Part shown: positions 1 to 8,325 of the stretch, piece after piece
Numbering within the stretch: position 1 is the stretch's first letter
Layout of the letters: every line of letters begins with the position of its first letter
From: Phenylobacterium sp.
Lineage (GTDB): Bacteria > Pseudomonadota > Alphaproteobacteria > Caulobacterales > Caulobacteraceae
NCBI RefSeq assembly: GCF_030679875.1
Contig: NZ_JAUXSP010000015.1
Span: forward strand, 248,001-312,000
Direction: 5' to 3'
DNA length: 64,000 nt
Translations under genes and position numbers: made by a program
Notes under the pieces: generated by a model
Seen by the model: only the letters and a program-made list of their open reading frames with translations
Told to the model about the DNA's origin: nothing
The model's database searches: none

Positions 1-441
1 CTGCTGGACCACGACTGGCCCGGCAATGTCCGGCAGCTGGAGAATGCGGTCTATCGGGCCATCGTCCTGTCGGACTCGCCCTATCTGCAGCCCTTCGACT
101 TCCCGGCCATCTCCGGTGTCGTGGCCCCGCCCCCCGAAGCCGCGCCCGCCCCTGCGCCCCTGGCGACATCGGCCATTTCGCCGCAAGCCGCCCGGGAGCT
201 GATGGCGGAACTGCCCAAGGACGCCCCGGTGCGGATCCTGGATGATCGCGGCCATCTGCGGACGCTCGAGGACATCGAGCGCGACCTGATCCAACTGGCG
301 ATCGAGATCTATGCCGGCCACATGAGCGAGGTCGCCCGGCGCCTGGGCATCGGCCGCTCCACCCTCTATCGCAAGGTCCGCGAACAGGGCCTGGACGGGG
401 TGATCAGCGGGTCCGAGGACAGCGAGACTGAGGCGGCCTGA
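1..441 (+). CDS. Sigma-54-dependent response regulator, NtrC family (3' part only)
   Basis: The reading frame is open from the first base, so the N-terminal receiver and most of the AAA+ domain lie outside the window. The visible part begins with DWPGNVRQLENAVYRA, the end of the sigma-54 activator ATPase domain. A Pro/Ala-rich linker follows (about residues 38-60). It ends with a Fis-type helix-turn-helix, MSEVARRLGIGRSTLYRK, near residues 108-125. Proteins of this build activate RpoN promoters after phosphorylation. The HTH resembles those of Caulobacter NtrC-type regulators, but the specificity-giving receiver is missing, so I do not name the ortholog. It is convergent with the gene at 520-834. 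Confidence 0.9.
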   Translation: MLDHDWPGNVRQLENAVYRAIVLSDSPYLQPFDFPAISGVVAPPPEAAPAPAPLATSAISPQAARELMAELPKDAPVRILDDRGHLRTLEDIERDLIQLAIEIYAGHMSEVARRLGIGRSTLYRKVREQGLDGVISGSEDSETEAA

Positions 442-519
442 GGCGGGTCCAGAAATCCAGAGGCGCAAGGCCCCGGATGACGGTGTGGGGTGGCGGCCGC
501 GCCGGCGTCTCGGGCGCCG

Positions 520-834
520 CTATTCCTCCGCCTCGCGCGGTTTGCGGCTGAAGCCCCGGCGGGCCATCTGGGGCTTCTCACCCTTGGCCTTGGCCGAGAT
601 TTCCTTGAGCTTCCGGTGCTGCAGGGCCGACAGCGCCTGGCCCGGCGCACCCTTTTCGGGGTCGCCAAAGGCCCGGCCATAGGTGTTCACCCGATCCTCC
701 ACCGATCCCAGGAACTCGCCCTCCCATTCGGAGAGCTCAACGCCGGTTCGTGCGGCCTCACGCTGAACGCGCTTGAGCGCATTCAGCGCGGCCCGCTTGG
801 CCTGGGCCCTCGGGTCTGGCGGTTTGCGCTTCAA
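520..834 (-). CDS. Conserved hypothetical protein, 104 aa, coupled to gapR
   Basis: A highly charged, Arg/Lys-rich small protein with no signal peptide or membrane segment. I do not recognise a named domain. The start is a TTG whose last two bases form the gapR stop codon (TTGA overlap at 831-834), so translation is probably coupled to gapR. There is no in-frame ATG near this point. The 4-nt overlap and compact length support a real gene. A role linked to GapR or DNA is only a guess from position and basic composition. Expected to be cytoplasmic. Confidence 0.7.
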   Translation of the reverse strand: MKRKPPDPRAQAKRAALNALKRVQREAARTGVELSEWEGEFLGSVEDRVNTYGRAFGDPEKGAPGQALSALQHRKLKEISAKAKGEKPQMARRGFSRKPREAEE

Positions 835-1097
835 ATCTCTCCGAGCGCCGAGAGATAGAGGTCGAGGATCGCCTCTTCCTCCTGCCGCTTGGCGCGGTCC
901 TGTTTGCGCAGGCGGACCACCTTGCGCAGCACCTTGACGTCGAAGCCGTTGCCCTTGGCCTCGGCGAAGACTTCCTTGATCTGCTCGGCCACCTCGGACT
1001 TTTCCAGCTCCAGGCGCTCGATGCGCTCGATGATGCTCTTCAGCTGCCCCTGGGCGGTGGTGTTGAGAATGTCGATGTGGGCGCTGTCGTCAGCCAT
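831..1097 (-). CDS. gapR: GapR-like nucleoid-associated protein (DUF2312)
   Basis: This 88-aa protein has the DUF2312 core: [16 protein letters not shown], then [20 protein letters not shown], and [19 protein letters not shown] near the C-terminus. Length and sequence match Caulobacter GapR as I remember it. Known role of the family: GapR clamps overtwisted DNA ahead of replication forks and transcription, assists type II topoisomerases and is important for chromosome replication and asymmetric growth. Predominantly helical with a long coiled coil for multimerisation. It starts at ATG 1097. A GANTC (CcrM-type) site, GACTC, lies about 20 nt upstream. It is followed by an overlapping small basic protein gene. 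Confidence 0.93.
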   Translation of the reverse strand: MADDSAHIDILNTTAQGQLKSIIERIERLELEKSEVAEQIKEVFAEAKGNGFDVKVLRKVVRLRKQDRAKRQEEEAILDLYLSALGEI

Positions 1098-1180
1098 GGG
1101 AAAAGCGTCTTCCGAGTCGAGGGTGGTTTGAAGCGGCGGACCCTACCGCGCATCGGCGACGAACGAAATCCGTCTGAGGC

Positions 1181-1783
1181 CTAGAGGAGCCCGTGGGCCT
1201 CCAGCGCGGGGCGCAGGGCGGCAGGGTCGGTGAAGTGATGGGTCTGCAGGCCAAAGGCCTTCGCCGCGGCGATATTGGTCGCGCTGTCGTCCACGAACAG
1301 GATGTCGCCCGGCGCATGGCCGAACCGCGCGCAGGCGATGGCGTAGATGCGCGGATCGGGCTTGATCAGCTTTTCTTCCGCCGAAACCACATAGCCTTCC
1401 AGGCGGGCGAAGGCCGGGCTCATGGCGATGACCCCGTCAAAGACCTCGTGGGACATGTTGGTCAGGCCAAACTGCGGCACGCCCCGGGCATGCAGCGCCT
1501 CAATGGCGGCCTCGGTCTCGGGGATGGTTCCGGAGAACATCTCCCACCACCGGGTCTCCCAGGCGAGGATCTCAGCCTCGTACTCAGGGAAGCGTTCAAC
1601 CAGGGCCTTGCGGTTCTCCGCGAAGGTGACGCCCAGGTCGTGGTTCACATGCCAGATCATGGTGCAGACATGCGAAAGGAACCGGTCCAGATCGGCCGGC
1701 TCCTGAAAAATCTTCGCATAGAGCGTCTTCGGGTCCCAGCGGACCACGACATTGCCGATATCCCAGAGGACCGCCTGGGCCAT
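1181..1783 (-). CDS. HAD-superfamily hydrolase (YihX-like)
   Basis: 200 aa. The first HAD motif is VLWDIGNVVV near the N-terminus, with Asp8 as the predicted nucleophile. Motif II is GLTNMS near residue 110, the motif III lysine lies in EKLIKPDPRIY near 140, and motif IV is ILFVDDSATN near 160. This is the YihX/HAD subfamily IA layout, whose members dephosphorylate small phosphorylated metabolites such as sugar phosphates; the actual substrate here cannot be read from sequence. Cytoplasmic. It lies 18 nt downstream of rpmJ on the same strand, so co-transcription is likely. Confidence 0.88.
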   Translation of the reverse strand: MAQAVLWDIGNVVVRWDPKTLYAKIFQEPADLDRFLSHVCTMIWHVNHDLGVTFAENRKALVERFPEYEAEILAWETRWWEMFSGTIPETEAAIEALHARGVPQFGLTNMSHEVFDGVIAMSPAFARLEGYVVSAEEKLIKPDPRIYAIACARFGHAPGDILFVDDSATNIAAAKAFGLQTHHFTDPAALRPALEAHGLL

Positions 1784-1801
1784 CTCCGGGGACCGGCGCG
1801 C

Positions 1802-1927
1802 CTAGCCTTGCTTGGCTTTAAAGCGCGGGTCCGTCTTGTTGATGACGTAGACCACGCCCTTGCGGCGAACGAGCTTGCAGTCGCGGTGACGCGTCTTCAG
1901 CGACTTCAGCGAGCTTCTGACCTTCAT
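1802..1927 (-). CDS. rpmJ: 50S ribosomal protein bL36
   Basis: A 41-residue gene translated by hand from the reverse strand: it opens [20 protein letters not shown] and ends FKAKQG. The run of basic residues, the single Cys17 and the [13 protein letters not shown] segment identify bL36 of the longer form without the full zinc ligand set, the form typical of alphaproteobacteria. It is a component of the large ribosomal subunit. It stands apart from the main ribosomal protein operon, as is usual for this paralog type, and precedes the HAD hydrolase gene. Confidence 0.95.
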   Translation of the reverse strand: MKVRSSLKSLKTRHRDCKLVRRKGVVYVINKTDPRFKAKQG

Positions 1928-2145
1928 GAGCTTGTCTTCGCGCGTCGCCGCGCGCCGTCTTCCAGAGGGTTACCAACAGAGCCGGCGCATATACGGGCCA
2001 CGCCTGACGGAGTCAACGGGGACTGGGCCAGGAAGCTGGCCTAGTCCCGGCCGGCCCCCGGTCTGGTCCCGGTCTGGCTTGCAGCGCCGGGCCAAAGGCG
2101 CGAGGCTTCACCCATAAGAAAAAAGTCATGGGAGGATCATTCATT

Positions 2146-2961
2146 ATGTCTGCGACCATTAATCCGAACGGAACCCTCAAGGGCAAGACCGCGCTGGTCA
2201 CCGGCGCCAGCCGGGGCATTGGCGAGGCCATCGCCGCGCGTCTGGCCATGGAGGGCGCCCGGGTCGTCGTCTCGGCCCGCACAGCCCAGGAGGGTGAGAG
2301 CCGCCTGCCCGGCACGCTGGCCCACACGGTCGAGCGCTTGAAAGCGGCCGGCGCCGAGGCCGTCCTGGTCAAGGCTGACCTGGCCCAGGCGTCCGAGCGC
2401 GAGCGGCTGGTGGAGGAGGCAGAGGCCGCCTTCGGCCCCATCGACATCCTGATCAACAACGCCGCCATCACCTATTTCATGCCGGTCCAGGACTTCACCG
2501 AAAAGCGCTTCAAGCTGATGATGGAAGTGCAGGTCTATGCGCCCTTCCACCTGGCCCAGCTGGTCATGCCCGGCATGCGCCAGAAGGGCTGGGGCTCCAT
2601 CGTCAACATATCCTCGCCAGCCGGCATCCATCCCAAGCAACCCTATTCCGGCGGCCGTGGCGGCACGGTCTATGGTCTGTGCAAAGCGGCTCTGGAGCGG
2701 TTCACCACCGGTCTCGCCTCGGAGGTCCAAGGGGACGGCATTGCAGTCAATGTGGTCTCGCCGGGCCTGGTGGACACCCCGGGCGTCGCCGTCCACGGCC
2801 TGATCAATGACCAGACCAGGGACCGGGTGCAGCCCATCGAGTTCATCGCCGAGGCGGTCTATCAGCTGGCCAAGGCCGATGCGAAATCCATGACCGGCCG
2901 GGTCGACTATGCCGAGCCGCTGCTCAAGGAGCTGGGGATCAAGCCGTCCGAACTGGTCTGA
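2146..2961 (+). CDS. SDR-family oxidoreductase
   Basis: 271 aa from ATG 2146, preceded by GGGAGGA at 2130-2136; this start is preferred over an in-frame ATG at 2128, which lies on top of that ribosome site. The NAD(P) fold is shown by TGASRGIGEAI near residue 22, DILINNAAIT near 105, and the active-site YGLCK near 175 with an upstream Ser in NISSP. The C-terminal third is somewhat diverged. Likely an NAD(P)-dependent 3-hydroxyacyl or alcohol dehydrogenase; the substrate is unknown. It converges on apbE with only 14 nt between stop codons. The leader has a 12-mer, CACCCATAAGAA, that is also upstream of the SDR at 56644. Confidence 0.9.
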   Translation: MSATINPNGTLKGKTALVTGASRGIGEAIAARLAMEGARVVVSARTAQEGESRLPGTLAHTVERLKAAGAEAVLVKADLAQASERERLVEEAEAAFGPIDILINNAAITYFMPVQDFTEKRFKLMMEVQVYAPFHLAQLVMPGMRQKGWGSIVNISSPAGIHPKQPYSGGRGGTVYGLCKAALERFTTGLASEVQGDGIAVNVVSPGLVDTPGVAVHGLINDQTRDRVQPIEFIAEAVYQLAKADAKSMTGRVDYAEPLLKELGIKPSELV

Positions 2962-2975
2962 GCGCCCCTTAGATC

Positions 2976-3998
2976 CTAGTCGTCGAGAAGGGCCTGGAAA
3001 GCCGGCGAAAGCCGCTCTTCCAGGCCCTTTTTCGTATGGATGAGAAACCGCGCCGGGACCTCGTGCGCGGCGCAGAGCGCCAGGCCCTGCTCAGCCTCCA
3101 GCACCGAAAGCAGGGTGCACCAGGCGTCGGCGACCATGGCCTCGCGGTGGAGGACGCTGACGCAGGCCACGCCGCTCTCACTGGGCCGACCCGTGCGGGG
3201 GTCCAGGGTGTGGTTGAGCCTCTGGCTCTCGTGGATCATGTAGCGACGATAGTCGCCCGAGGTGGCCACCGACATGCCGCACAGGGCCAGCAGAACGGGC
3301 CCCTGCCCGTCGACCTCGCCCGGCAGTCTTTCCAGAGCGGCCCACCAGGGCTGACCGTCGGGCTTGAGGCCTTCGCCTCGCAGTTCGCCCCCCACCTCCA
3401 GCAGGAAGTGGCGCACCCCGAGGCGCAGCAGCGCCCGAGCGGCCAGGTCGACCCCAAATCCCTTGGCGATCCCCGACAGGTCCAGGGCCAGGCCCCCCGG
3501 CTGGCGTAGGCGACGTCCATCGGCGTCAAACTCCAGCCGCCGCCAGCCTGCCTGCGCCAGCGCCAGGCCGATCAGCTCCGGGGGCGGCGGGGCGACGACC
3601 GGGCCAGGCGGGCCAAACCCCCAGAGGTCCGTCAATCGCCCCAGGGTGGGGTCGAAGGCGCCCTCCCCCAGGGCTGCGACCTCCAGGGCGCAGGCCATGA
3701 CGTCGGCGAAACCTTCGGGCAGGCTCACCCACGCGCCCGCCGGGGCGCGGTTGAAGGCGCTGATGTGGGACGATGGGTCCCAGGTGCTCATCTCGCCGAC
3801 GACAGCGTCCAGCCTGCCCTGGACCGTGCGCGCCAGGGCTTCTGGCCCCAGCCCCGGCAGGGTGACGGCCTTCAGCGTCCAGGTCACGCCCATGGACAGG
3901 CCAGAGGCCTCGACATCGAGGCCCCCCGGCGGGGGCGAAAGGGCGTCTGGCAGGCTCAGGGGAACGGCGACCCGGGCGCCAGGGAACGGAGCTGGCAA
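2976..3998 (-). CDS. apbE: FAD:protein FMN transferase (ApbE)
   Basis: 340 aa with the ApbE core: SMGVTWTLKAV near residue 35, DPTLGRLTDLWGF near 115, ALDLSGIAKGFGVD near 170, the glycine-rich EVGGELRGEG near 200, SVATSGDYRRYM near 245 and HTLDPRTGRP near 265. ApbE moves FMN from FAD onto a Thr or Ser of target proteins outside the cytoplasm. The start is a TTG 5 nt after the DUF4198 stop codon; no ATG precedes the conserved core. It is the last gene of the operon with the TonB receptor, PepSY, DUF2271 and DUF4198 genes. The DUF2271 product has the target motif, so it is the probable substrate. Confidence 0.93.
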   Translation of the reverse strand: MPAPFPGARVAVPLSLPDALSPPPGGLDVEASGLSMGVTWTLKAVTLPGLGPEALARTVQGRLDAVVGEMSTWDPSSHISAFNRAPAGAWVSLPEGFADVMACALEVAALGEGAFDPTLGRLTDLWGFGPPGPVVAPPPPELIGLALAQAGWRRLEFDADGRRLRQPGGLALDLSGIAKGFGVDLAARALLRLGVRHFLLEVGGELRGEGLKPDGQPWWAALERLPGEVDGQGPVLLALCGMSVATSGDYRRYMIHESQRLNHTLDPRTGRPSESGVACVSVLHREAMVADAWCTLLSVLEAEQGLALCAAHEVPARFLIHTKKGLEERLSPAFQALLDD

Positions 3999-4003
3999 GC
4001 GCC

Positions 4004-4822
4004 CTATTCCGGCAGCACTTCCAGGGTCCCCACATAGATCGCCATGCGCTCAGCGCCGGCGATCGGGCTCTTGCCGCCGCGCATCTCGGCCTCCATCCAG
4101 TACATGCCGGGCTCTGGCCAGGTAATCTCCAGCAGGCCCTCGGCATTGGTGGTCAGGTTCATCTCCGCGACGTCATTCCGATAGCGTCCGCCGCCACGGA
4201 TCACGGCGACCTCGACGCCCGGGGCGGGCTCCCCATCCAGCAGCAGGCGGAACTGGGCGGTCTCCCCGGCGAACAGGTCATTGGGGTGGGTGATCGGCGC
4301 GAGCTCCAGGCCCTCGCCCGTGGGCTTGAGCGACTCGGTGGTCGGCTCGCCGGCGGTGGCGAAGGTCTCGATGCGGCGCTGCGAATGGGTGATCTTGACC
4401 TCGGTGGCGTCGGCTGGGATCGCGGCGGCCAGTTCCGCAGCCGGCCCGCGCCAACGCTTCTGTTCGCCGCCCAGCCTGTAGGACGCCATCACGCCGTCAC
4501 CGACGCTGGCGATGCGGTAGGTGCCCGGCTTGGAGAGCTGGATATCGAAGGTGCTGCGGTACTTGCCGGTGGCCGCGTTCTGATGCGGCACGGCCGCGCC
4601 GTCTGGTCCGGTGATGACCAGGCCCTCCAGACGCATGGGGACATGTTCGAAGATGAACAGGTCGTTGGACACCGCGGCGTCCACGGTGATCCAGGGGTCA
4701 TTGCCCGACATCACCGTCATGGAGGGCAACATCCACTGCCGGTGCGCCTGGGCCGCCATGGGGGCGGCGAGCATGGCGGTGAGCGCCGCAGCGGCGCAAA
4801 GGGGGCGAAGCAGAGTCTTCAT
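4004..4822 (-). CDS. DUF4198 periplasmic protein (NikM-like)
   Basis: 272 aa with a Sec signal peptide of about 26 residues ending AAPMAAQA. Predicted cleavage would leave a mature N-terminus of HRQWMLPS, the conserved His-x-x-Trp start of DUF4198 proteins; an exposed N-terminal His suggests metal binding, which is inference. The C-terminal half looks like an Ig-like or carboxypeptidase-regulatory fold (GEPAPGVEVAVIRGG, then NAEGLLEITWPEPGMYW). DUF4198 proteins are found with PepSY, DUF2271 and ApbE in TonB-linked metal loci, and the order here fits. It lies 30 nt downstream of the DUF2271 gene and 5 nt upstream of apbE. Confidence 0.9.
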   Translation of the reverse strand: MKTLLRPLCAAAALTAMLAAPMAAQAHRQWMLPSMTVMSGNDPWITVDAAVSNDLFIFEHVPMRLEGLVITGPDGAAVPHQNAATGKYRSTFDIQLSKPGTYRIASVGDGVMASYRLGGEQKRWRGPAAELAAAIPADATEVKITHSQRRIETFATAGEPTTESLKPTGEGLELAPITHPNDLFAGETAQFRLLLDGEPAPGVEVAVIRGGGRYRNDVAEMNLTTNAEGLLEITWPEPGMYWMEAEMRGGKSPIAGAERMAIYVGTLEVLPE

Positions 4823-4852
4823 GGCGCGTCTCTCCGGTCTCAGAAAATGGGG

Positions 4853-5368
4853 TCAGGGCTTCAGGGCGAGAGTCACAGCGCCAAGCTCGGACTGGCCCTT
4901 GGCCTGGCCTGTGGCGGGGGCCTTGGGAGGCCACTGGAAGGGAATGCGGACCATTTCGCGGCCGCCGACTTCGCGAGAGGCTTCAACCACGAGGTTGTAC
5001 TGACCGGCGGGAAGGCTTCCGAGCGGCGCCTGGCCGCCGACGAACTTCAGCTGGCGCCGGCCCGGCGCCTTGGTGGCGCCGCTGACGCCGTCGGCGGGCA
5101 GGGTCATGGTCCGTCCGGCCCGACGCCACCACTGGCGCATGTCCTTGAGCCAGGTCTCGCCTTCGCGGTTCTTGAGCTTGATGTCGTACCAGACCGCCAG
5201 GGTCTTCACGGCGGTCTGGTCGGGCTTCTCCACCCAGATGGCCACATAGGGGTTGTGATACTCGGCCACCGAAAGGCGCGGAATCTCGATGCTGAGACTC
5301 AACTCGGCCGCGGCGGCCGGCGAAACCATCAGGCCGGTGAGAACGGCGGCGGAAGCAAGACGGCGCAT
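4853..5368 (-). CDS. DUF2271 periplasmic protein with SGAT flavinylation motif
   Basis: 171 aa. The start is ATG 5368 (MRRLASAAVLTGL), which gives a clean signal peptide cleaved near AAAA-ELSLS; longer reading upstream is Pro/Arg-rich and overlaps the PepSY gene. DUF2271 hallmarks include PYVAIWVEKPDQ near residue 42, a WYDIKLKNREGETWLKDMRQWW segment in the middle (around 60-85), and DGVSGATKAPG near 100. SGAT matches the [S/T/D]-G-A-[T/S] acceptor used by ApbE, so the Thr is probably esterified to FMN. With PepSY and ApbE in the same operon, it likely carries electrons on the periplasmic side. Confidence 0.9.
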   Translation of the reverse strand: MRRLASAAVLTGLMVSPAAAAELSLSIEIPRLSVAEYHNPYVAIWVEKPDQTAVKTLAVWYDIKLKNREGETWLKDMRQWWRRAGRTMTLPADGVSGATKAPGRRQLKFVGGQAPLGSLPAGQYNLVVEASREVGGREMVRIPFQWPPKAPATGQAKGQSELGAVTLALKP

Positions 5369-5382
5369 AGGGTCGGGTCCGT

Positions 5383-6069
5383 TCAGTGAATGAAGAGCAG
5401 GGCGAGCAGCAGGGGAATGATCAGACCCGCCCCCACCAGCGGCCAGGTGGAACGGCGGGCATGGGCGTGCAGCTGCAGCAGGATCAGGCCGGTGAGGCAG
5501 AACACCACACAGCCGATGGCGAAGAGGTCGAGGAACCACATCCAGGCCACGCCGGTGTTGCGGCCCTTGTGCAGGTCGTTGAGGTAGGCGACCACGCCCC
5601 TGTCAGTGCGCTCATAGATGGCTTCGCCTGCGACGGTGTCGAGGGTCAGCCAGGCGTCGCCGCCAGGGTGCGGCAGGGCCAGGTAGAGCTCCCCAGCCGA
5701 CCATTCCGGCTCGGTCGTCGCCGGCACGCGCACCTGTAGCGCCTCGCCGATCCAGGCTCGAACCGGCTGTGGCAAGGCCGCCTCTTCAGCCTCAGCCGCC
5801 TGCACCAGGGGCAGCAGTTTCGCCGGCAGCTCTGCGGTCCGCTCCGTCACCCGTGGATTGGCGGGAATGGCGCCGGCGTGATTGAGCGTAATGCCCGTAA
5901 TGGCGAACAGCAGCATGCCGATCAGGCAGATGGCCGCGCTGATCCAGTGCCAGCGCATGATCTGACGCAGGAAGCCTGCCCGCCGCTGGGCCTTGCGCCT
6001 GGCGCGCGCCCGGGCTTCGGCGGCGTCATGCCCCGCCGCCGAAACACCCAGCCGTTCAGAAGTCGACAT
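5383..6069 (-). CDS. PepSY-associated transmembrane protein
   Basis: 228 aa. An Arg-rich cytoplasmic N-terminus precedes TM1 (HWISAAICLIGMLLFAITGI, about residues 41-60) and a periplasmic domain of about 110 residues. TM2 (FLDLFAIGCVVFCLTGLILL) and TM3 (WPLVGAGLIIPLLLALLF) close the protein. His41 beside TM1, LNH just after it, LHKGR before TM2 and HAHAR after TM2 are the histidines expected for transmembrane heme in PepSY-TM proteins. Probable role: moving electrons from the quinone pool across the inner membrane to the flavinylated DUF2271 protein. The start overlaps the TonB receptor 3' end by 14 nt and the DUF2271 gene follows after 14 nt. Confidence 0.9.
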   Translation of the reverse strand: MSTSERLGVSAAGHDAAEARARARRKAQRRAGFLRQIMRWHWISAAICLIGMLLFAITGITLNHAGAIPANPRVTERTAELPAKLLPLVQAAEAEEAALPQPVRAWIGEALQVRVPATTEPEWSAGELYLALPHPGGDAWLTLDTVAGEAIYERTDRGVVAYLNDLHKGRNTGVAWMWFLDLFAIGCVVFCLTGLILLQLHAHARRSTWPLVGAGLIIPLLLALLFIH

Positions 6070-8206
6070 TCACCGAAACCCAGAGCCGCCGGGGCTCCTG
6101 CTGGATGGCGTACTCGCCGGCATAGGCCGTCGCCGCACCGTTGGCGTAGGGCAGGTAGTTCAGGAAATCCTGGTCGAACAGGTTGTAGATGCTGGCGTTG
6201 ACCCGGACGTTTTCGACCACCTGATAGCTGCCGCCCAGGTGGAAGAGGGCGTAGCCCTTGTAGTCCCCCAGCGCGGTCTGGGCCGCGCCAGCGCCGCGAT
6301 AGCGCTCGGAGCGCACCTCGGTCCGCACCCAGGCGTTCACCTTCTCGCTGGCGCGCCAGCGGAGAGCCCCGTTCAACATATGCTCAGGGGTGTTGACCAG
6401 CGGCTGACCGGCGGACGGGCCGCTCTTCTGCTCGCTGTCGGTGTAGGTATAGTTGGCCGAGACGCTCCAGGCTTCGCTCAGGGCGTAGCGTCCCGCGACT
6501 TCGACGCCCCGGGTCACGGCCTGATCGATATTGACCGTCTGGCCATAGAGGTCGACCCGCGGGAAGGCGCCATAGTCCACACAGCCAGGCCGGTTGGGAC
6601 TGCCGGCGAAGGAACAGTTGGCCAGGCCCGGCCCCGAAGCGATCTTGTCCTCGAACTCGCTGTTGAAGACGGTCAGATTGGCGTTGAAGCCCGCGCGATT
6701 GTCGAAATAGACGCCGATCTCCGCCGTCGTGCTGGTCTCCGGCTTCAGGGTCGGGGTGCCGATGGTCGGTACCGTGCCCTGAGCCGTGAAGCCGGTGATG
6801 CCGGAGGCGATCTGGTCCAGACGCGGGGTCTTGAAGCCTCGGCTCACCCCGCCCTTGATCGTCCAGAGGTCGCTGGCCGTCCAGACGAGATAGGCCCGCG
6901 GGCTGGTCTGGCCGCCGAACTTGGAGTGGTCGTCATGGCGGACGCCGAGGGTGACGGCCAGATTGTCCAGCAGCCGCCACTCGTTCTCGGCGAAGACAGC
7001 CCACTGGGTATGCTCATAGGTGTCGACGGCCACGCCGTCGACCATCTCGGCCTCCCACCACTGCCCGCCCACCGTGAAGGCGTGAGCCCCCATCTCGGTG
7101 GCCAGACGCGTATTGAAGATCGTGTTGGTGGCCTCGAGCGCCCGGGGGCCACCGGCCGTCCGGCCCGGGGTGCCCGGAGGAATGGTCCGGCCGATCGTCG
7201 TGGTCATGTTGCGGACCAGGTCGGAGGTGATCAGGCCGATGGGCGAGCGCCAGTCATGGGCCAGACCATACTGTTCCCGCTCGAACCGCAGCTCTGGGCC
7301 GTAGCCCCCCTGGATGGTCCCAGTGCCCAGTTGGCTCTCGGTATTGTCATAGGATTGCTCGGCCACATCGATGTCGAGCCACAGGTCGTGGTTCGTGGCG
7401 GGCGCGAAACTCAGCCGCCCGCCCAGGGTCCAGATGTCGGCCTCGACGGGGCTCGGCCCGCGCTTGGAAATGTTCACCGGCTGGCCGTTGGCGTCCACAT
7501 AGGAGAGGTCTGAGGCCTCGCGCCTGAAGACGCCGCCCCGCAGGGCCAAGCCCAGAACGTCAGCCACCAGCGGCCCGTCCACATAAGCCTCTGCGCCATA
7601 GCTGGCCCCGAACTGGTCGTCGCTCTGCAGCGTACCCTGCACGGTCCCTGCCGCCCGCCAGCGCTCCCCGATGCGCCGGGTGATGATGTTGACCACCCCG
7701 CCCATGGCGTCTGACCCGTAGAGCGTCGACATCGGCCCACGCACCACCTCGATCCGCTCGATGGCCGAGGTGGGGGGCATGAAGCTGGTGGAGGTCTCGC
7801 CAAAGCCGTTGGGGGTCACATTGCCCGCCGCGTTCTGGCGGCGCCCATCGACCAGCACCAGCGTGTAGTCGCTGGGCATGCCGCGGATCGAGATGTTCAG
7901 CCCGCCGGTCTTGCCGACGCCATCGCCAACATCGACGCCTTCCACATCAGCCAGGGCCTCAGCCAGGCTCGAAAACCGCTTGGTCTGCAGAGCCTCGCGG
8001 GTGATCACACTCACAGACGCCGGGGCGTCGACAATCTTTCGCTCAAAGGCTGAGGCCGTGACCACGAGCTGATCCACCTCAACCACATCAGCGCCCTGGT
8101 CAGTGGCGCTGGGAGCCTGGGCGCTCGCAGCGCCGGCGCAAAGGCTGAGGCCGAAGGCCGTGGCGAAAAGGCTGCGGCGAAGCGCGCCGCCCTGGAAACC
8201 GGACAT
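6056..8206 (-). CDS. TonB-dependent outer-membrane receptor (CirA/FepA-like)
   Basis: 716 aa from ATG 8206, with a signal peptide ending GAASAQA. The TonB box region is VDQLVVTAS. The plug domain runs to about residue 180 (VSVITREAL, NISIRGMPSDYTLVLVDGRR, IERIEVVRGPMSTLYGSDAM, GGVVNIITRR). A 22-strand barrel follows and ends with a C-terminal Phe (VSVNVDF). The best family match is the colicin I/ferric enterobactin receptor group, so a ferric siderophore or similar metal complex is the likely ligand; the exact ligand cannot be read. First gene of the leftward operon through apbE. A possible Fur-like site lies 65-86 nt upstream of the start. Confidence 0.93.
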   Translation of the reverse strand: MSGFQGGALRRSLFATAFGLSLCAGAASAQAPSATDQGADVVEVDQLVVTASAFERKIVDAPASVSVITREALQTKRFSSLAEALADVEGVDVGDGVGKTGGLNISIRGMPSDYTLVLVDGRRQNAAGNVTPNGFGETSTSFMPPTSAIERIEVVRGPMSTLYGSDAMGGVVNIITRRIGERWRAAGTVQGTLQSDDQFGASYGAEAYVDGPLVADVLGLALRGGVFRREASDLSYVDANGQPVNISKRGPSPVEADIWTLGGRLSFAPATNHDLWLDIDVAEQSYDNTESQLGTGTIQGGYGPELRFEREQYGLAHDWRSPIGLITSDLVRNMTTTIGRTIPPGTPGRTAGGPRALEATNTIFNTRLATEMGAHAFTVGGQWWEAEMVDGVAVDTYEHTQWAVFAENEWRLLDNLAVTLGVRHDDHSKFGGQTSPRAYLVWTASDLWTIKGGVSRGFKTPRLDQIASGITGFTAQGTVPTIGTPTLKPETSTTAEIGVYFDNRAGFNANLTVFNSEFEDKIASGPGLANCSFAGSPNRPGCVDYGAFPRVDLYGQTVNIDQAVTRGVEVAGRYALSEAWSVSANYTYTDSEQKSGPSAGQPLVNTPEHMLNGALRWRASEKVNAWVRTEVRSERYRGAGAAQTALGDYKGYALFHLGGSYQVVENVRVNASIYNLFDQDFLNYLPYANGAATAYAGEYAIQQEPRRLWVSVNVDF

Positions 8207-8224
8207 AGAGACGTAACCCCCAAC

Positions 8225-8292
8225 TTGCGAATGTCTCGCACTAGCAAGCGGCGGGCCGGGCCGCAACATATTTGCGACTAATTCTTATTCGA
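8225..8292. promoter_or_regulatory. Candidate iron-response (Fur-like) region in divergent promoter
   Basis: Between the TonB operon (leftward) and the rightward unit are two candidate sites. One is an AT-rich 22-mer at 8271-8292 (tttgcgactaattcttattc plus ga), which resembles half of a Fur box (AATNATTCTTATT). The other is an inverted repeat at 8226-8240, tgcga-atgtc-tcgca. Placement upstream of a TonB receptor makes iron control plausible. The match is judged by eye; the regulator could also be Irr-like or unrelated. Confidence 0.35.
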
Positions 8293-8325
8293 AGATTCTT
8301 GTTCTTTTTAGTGAAGAGGAACTCA

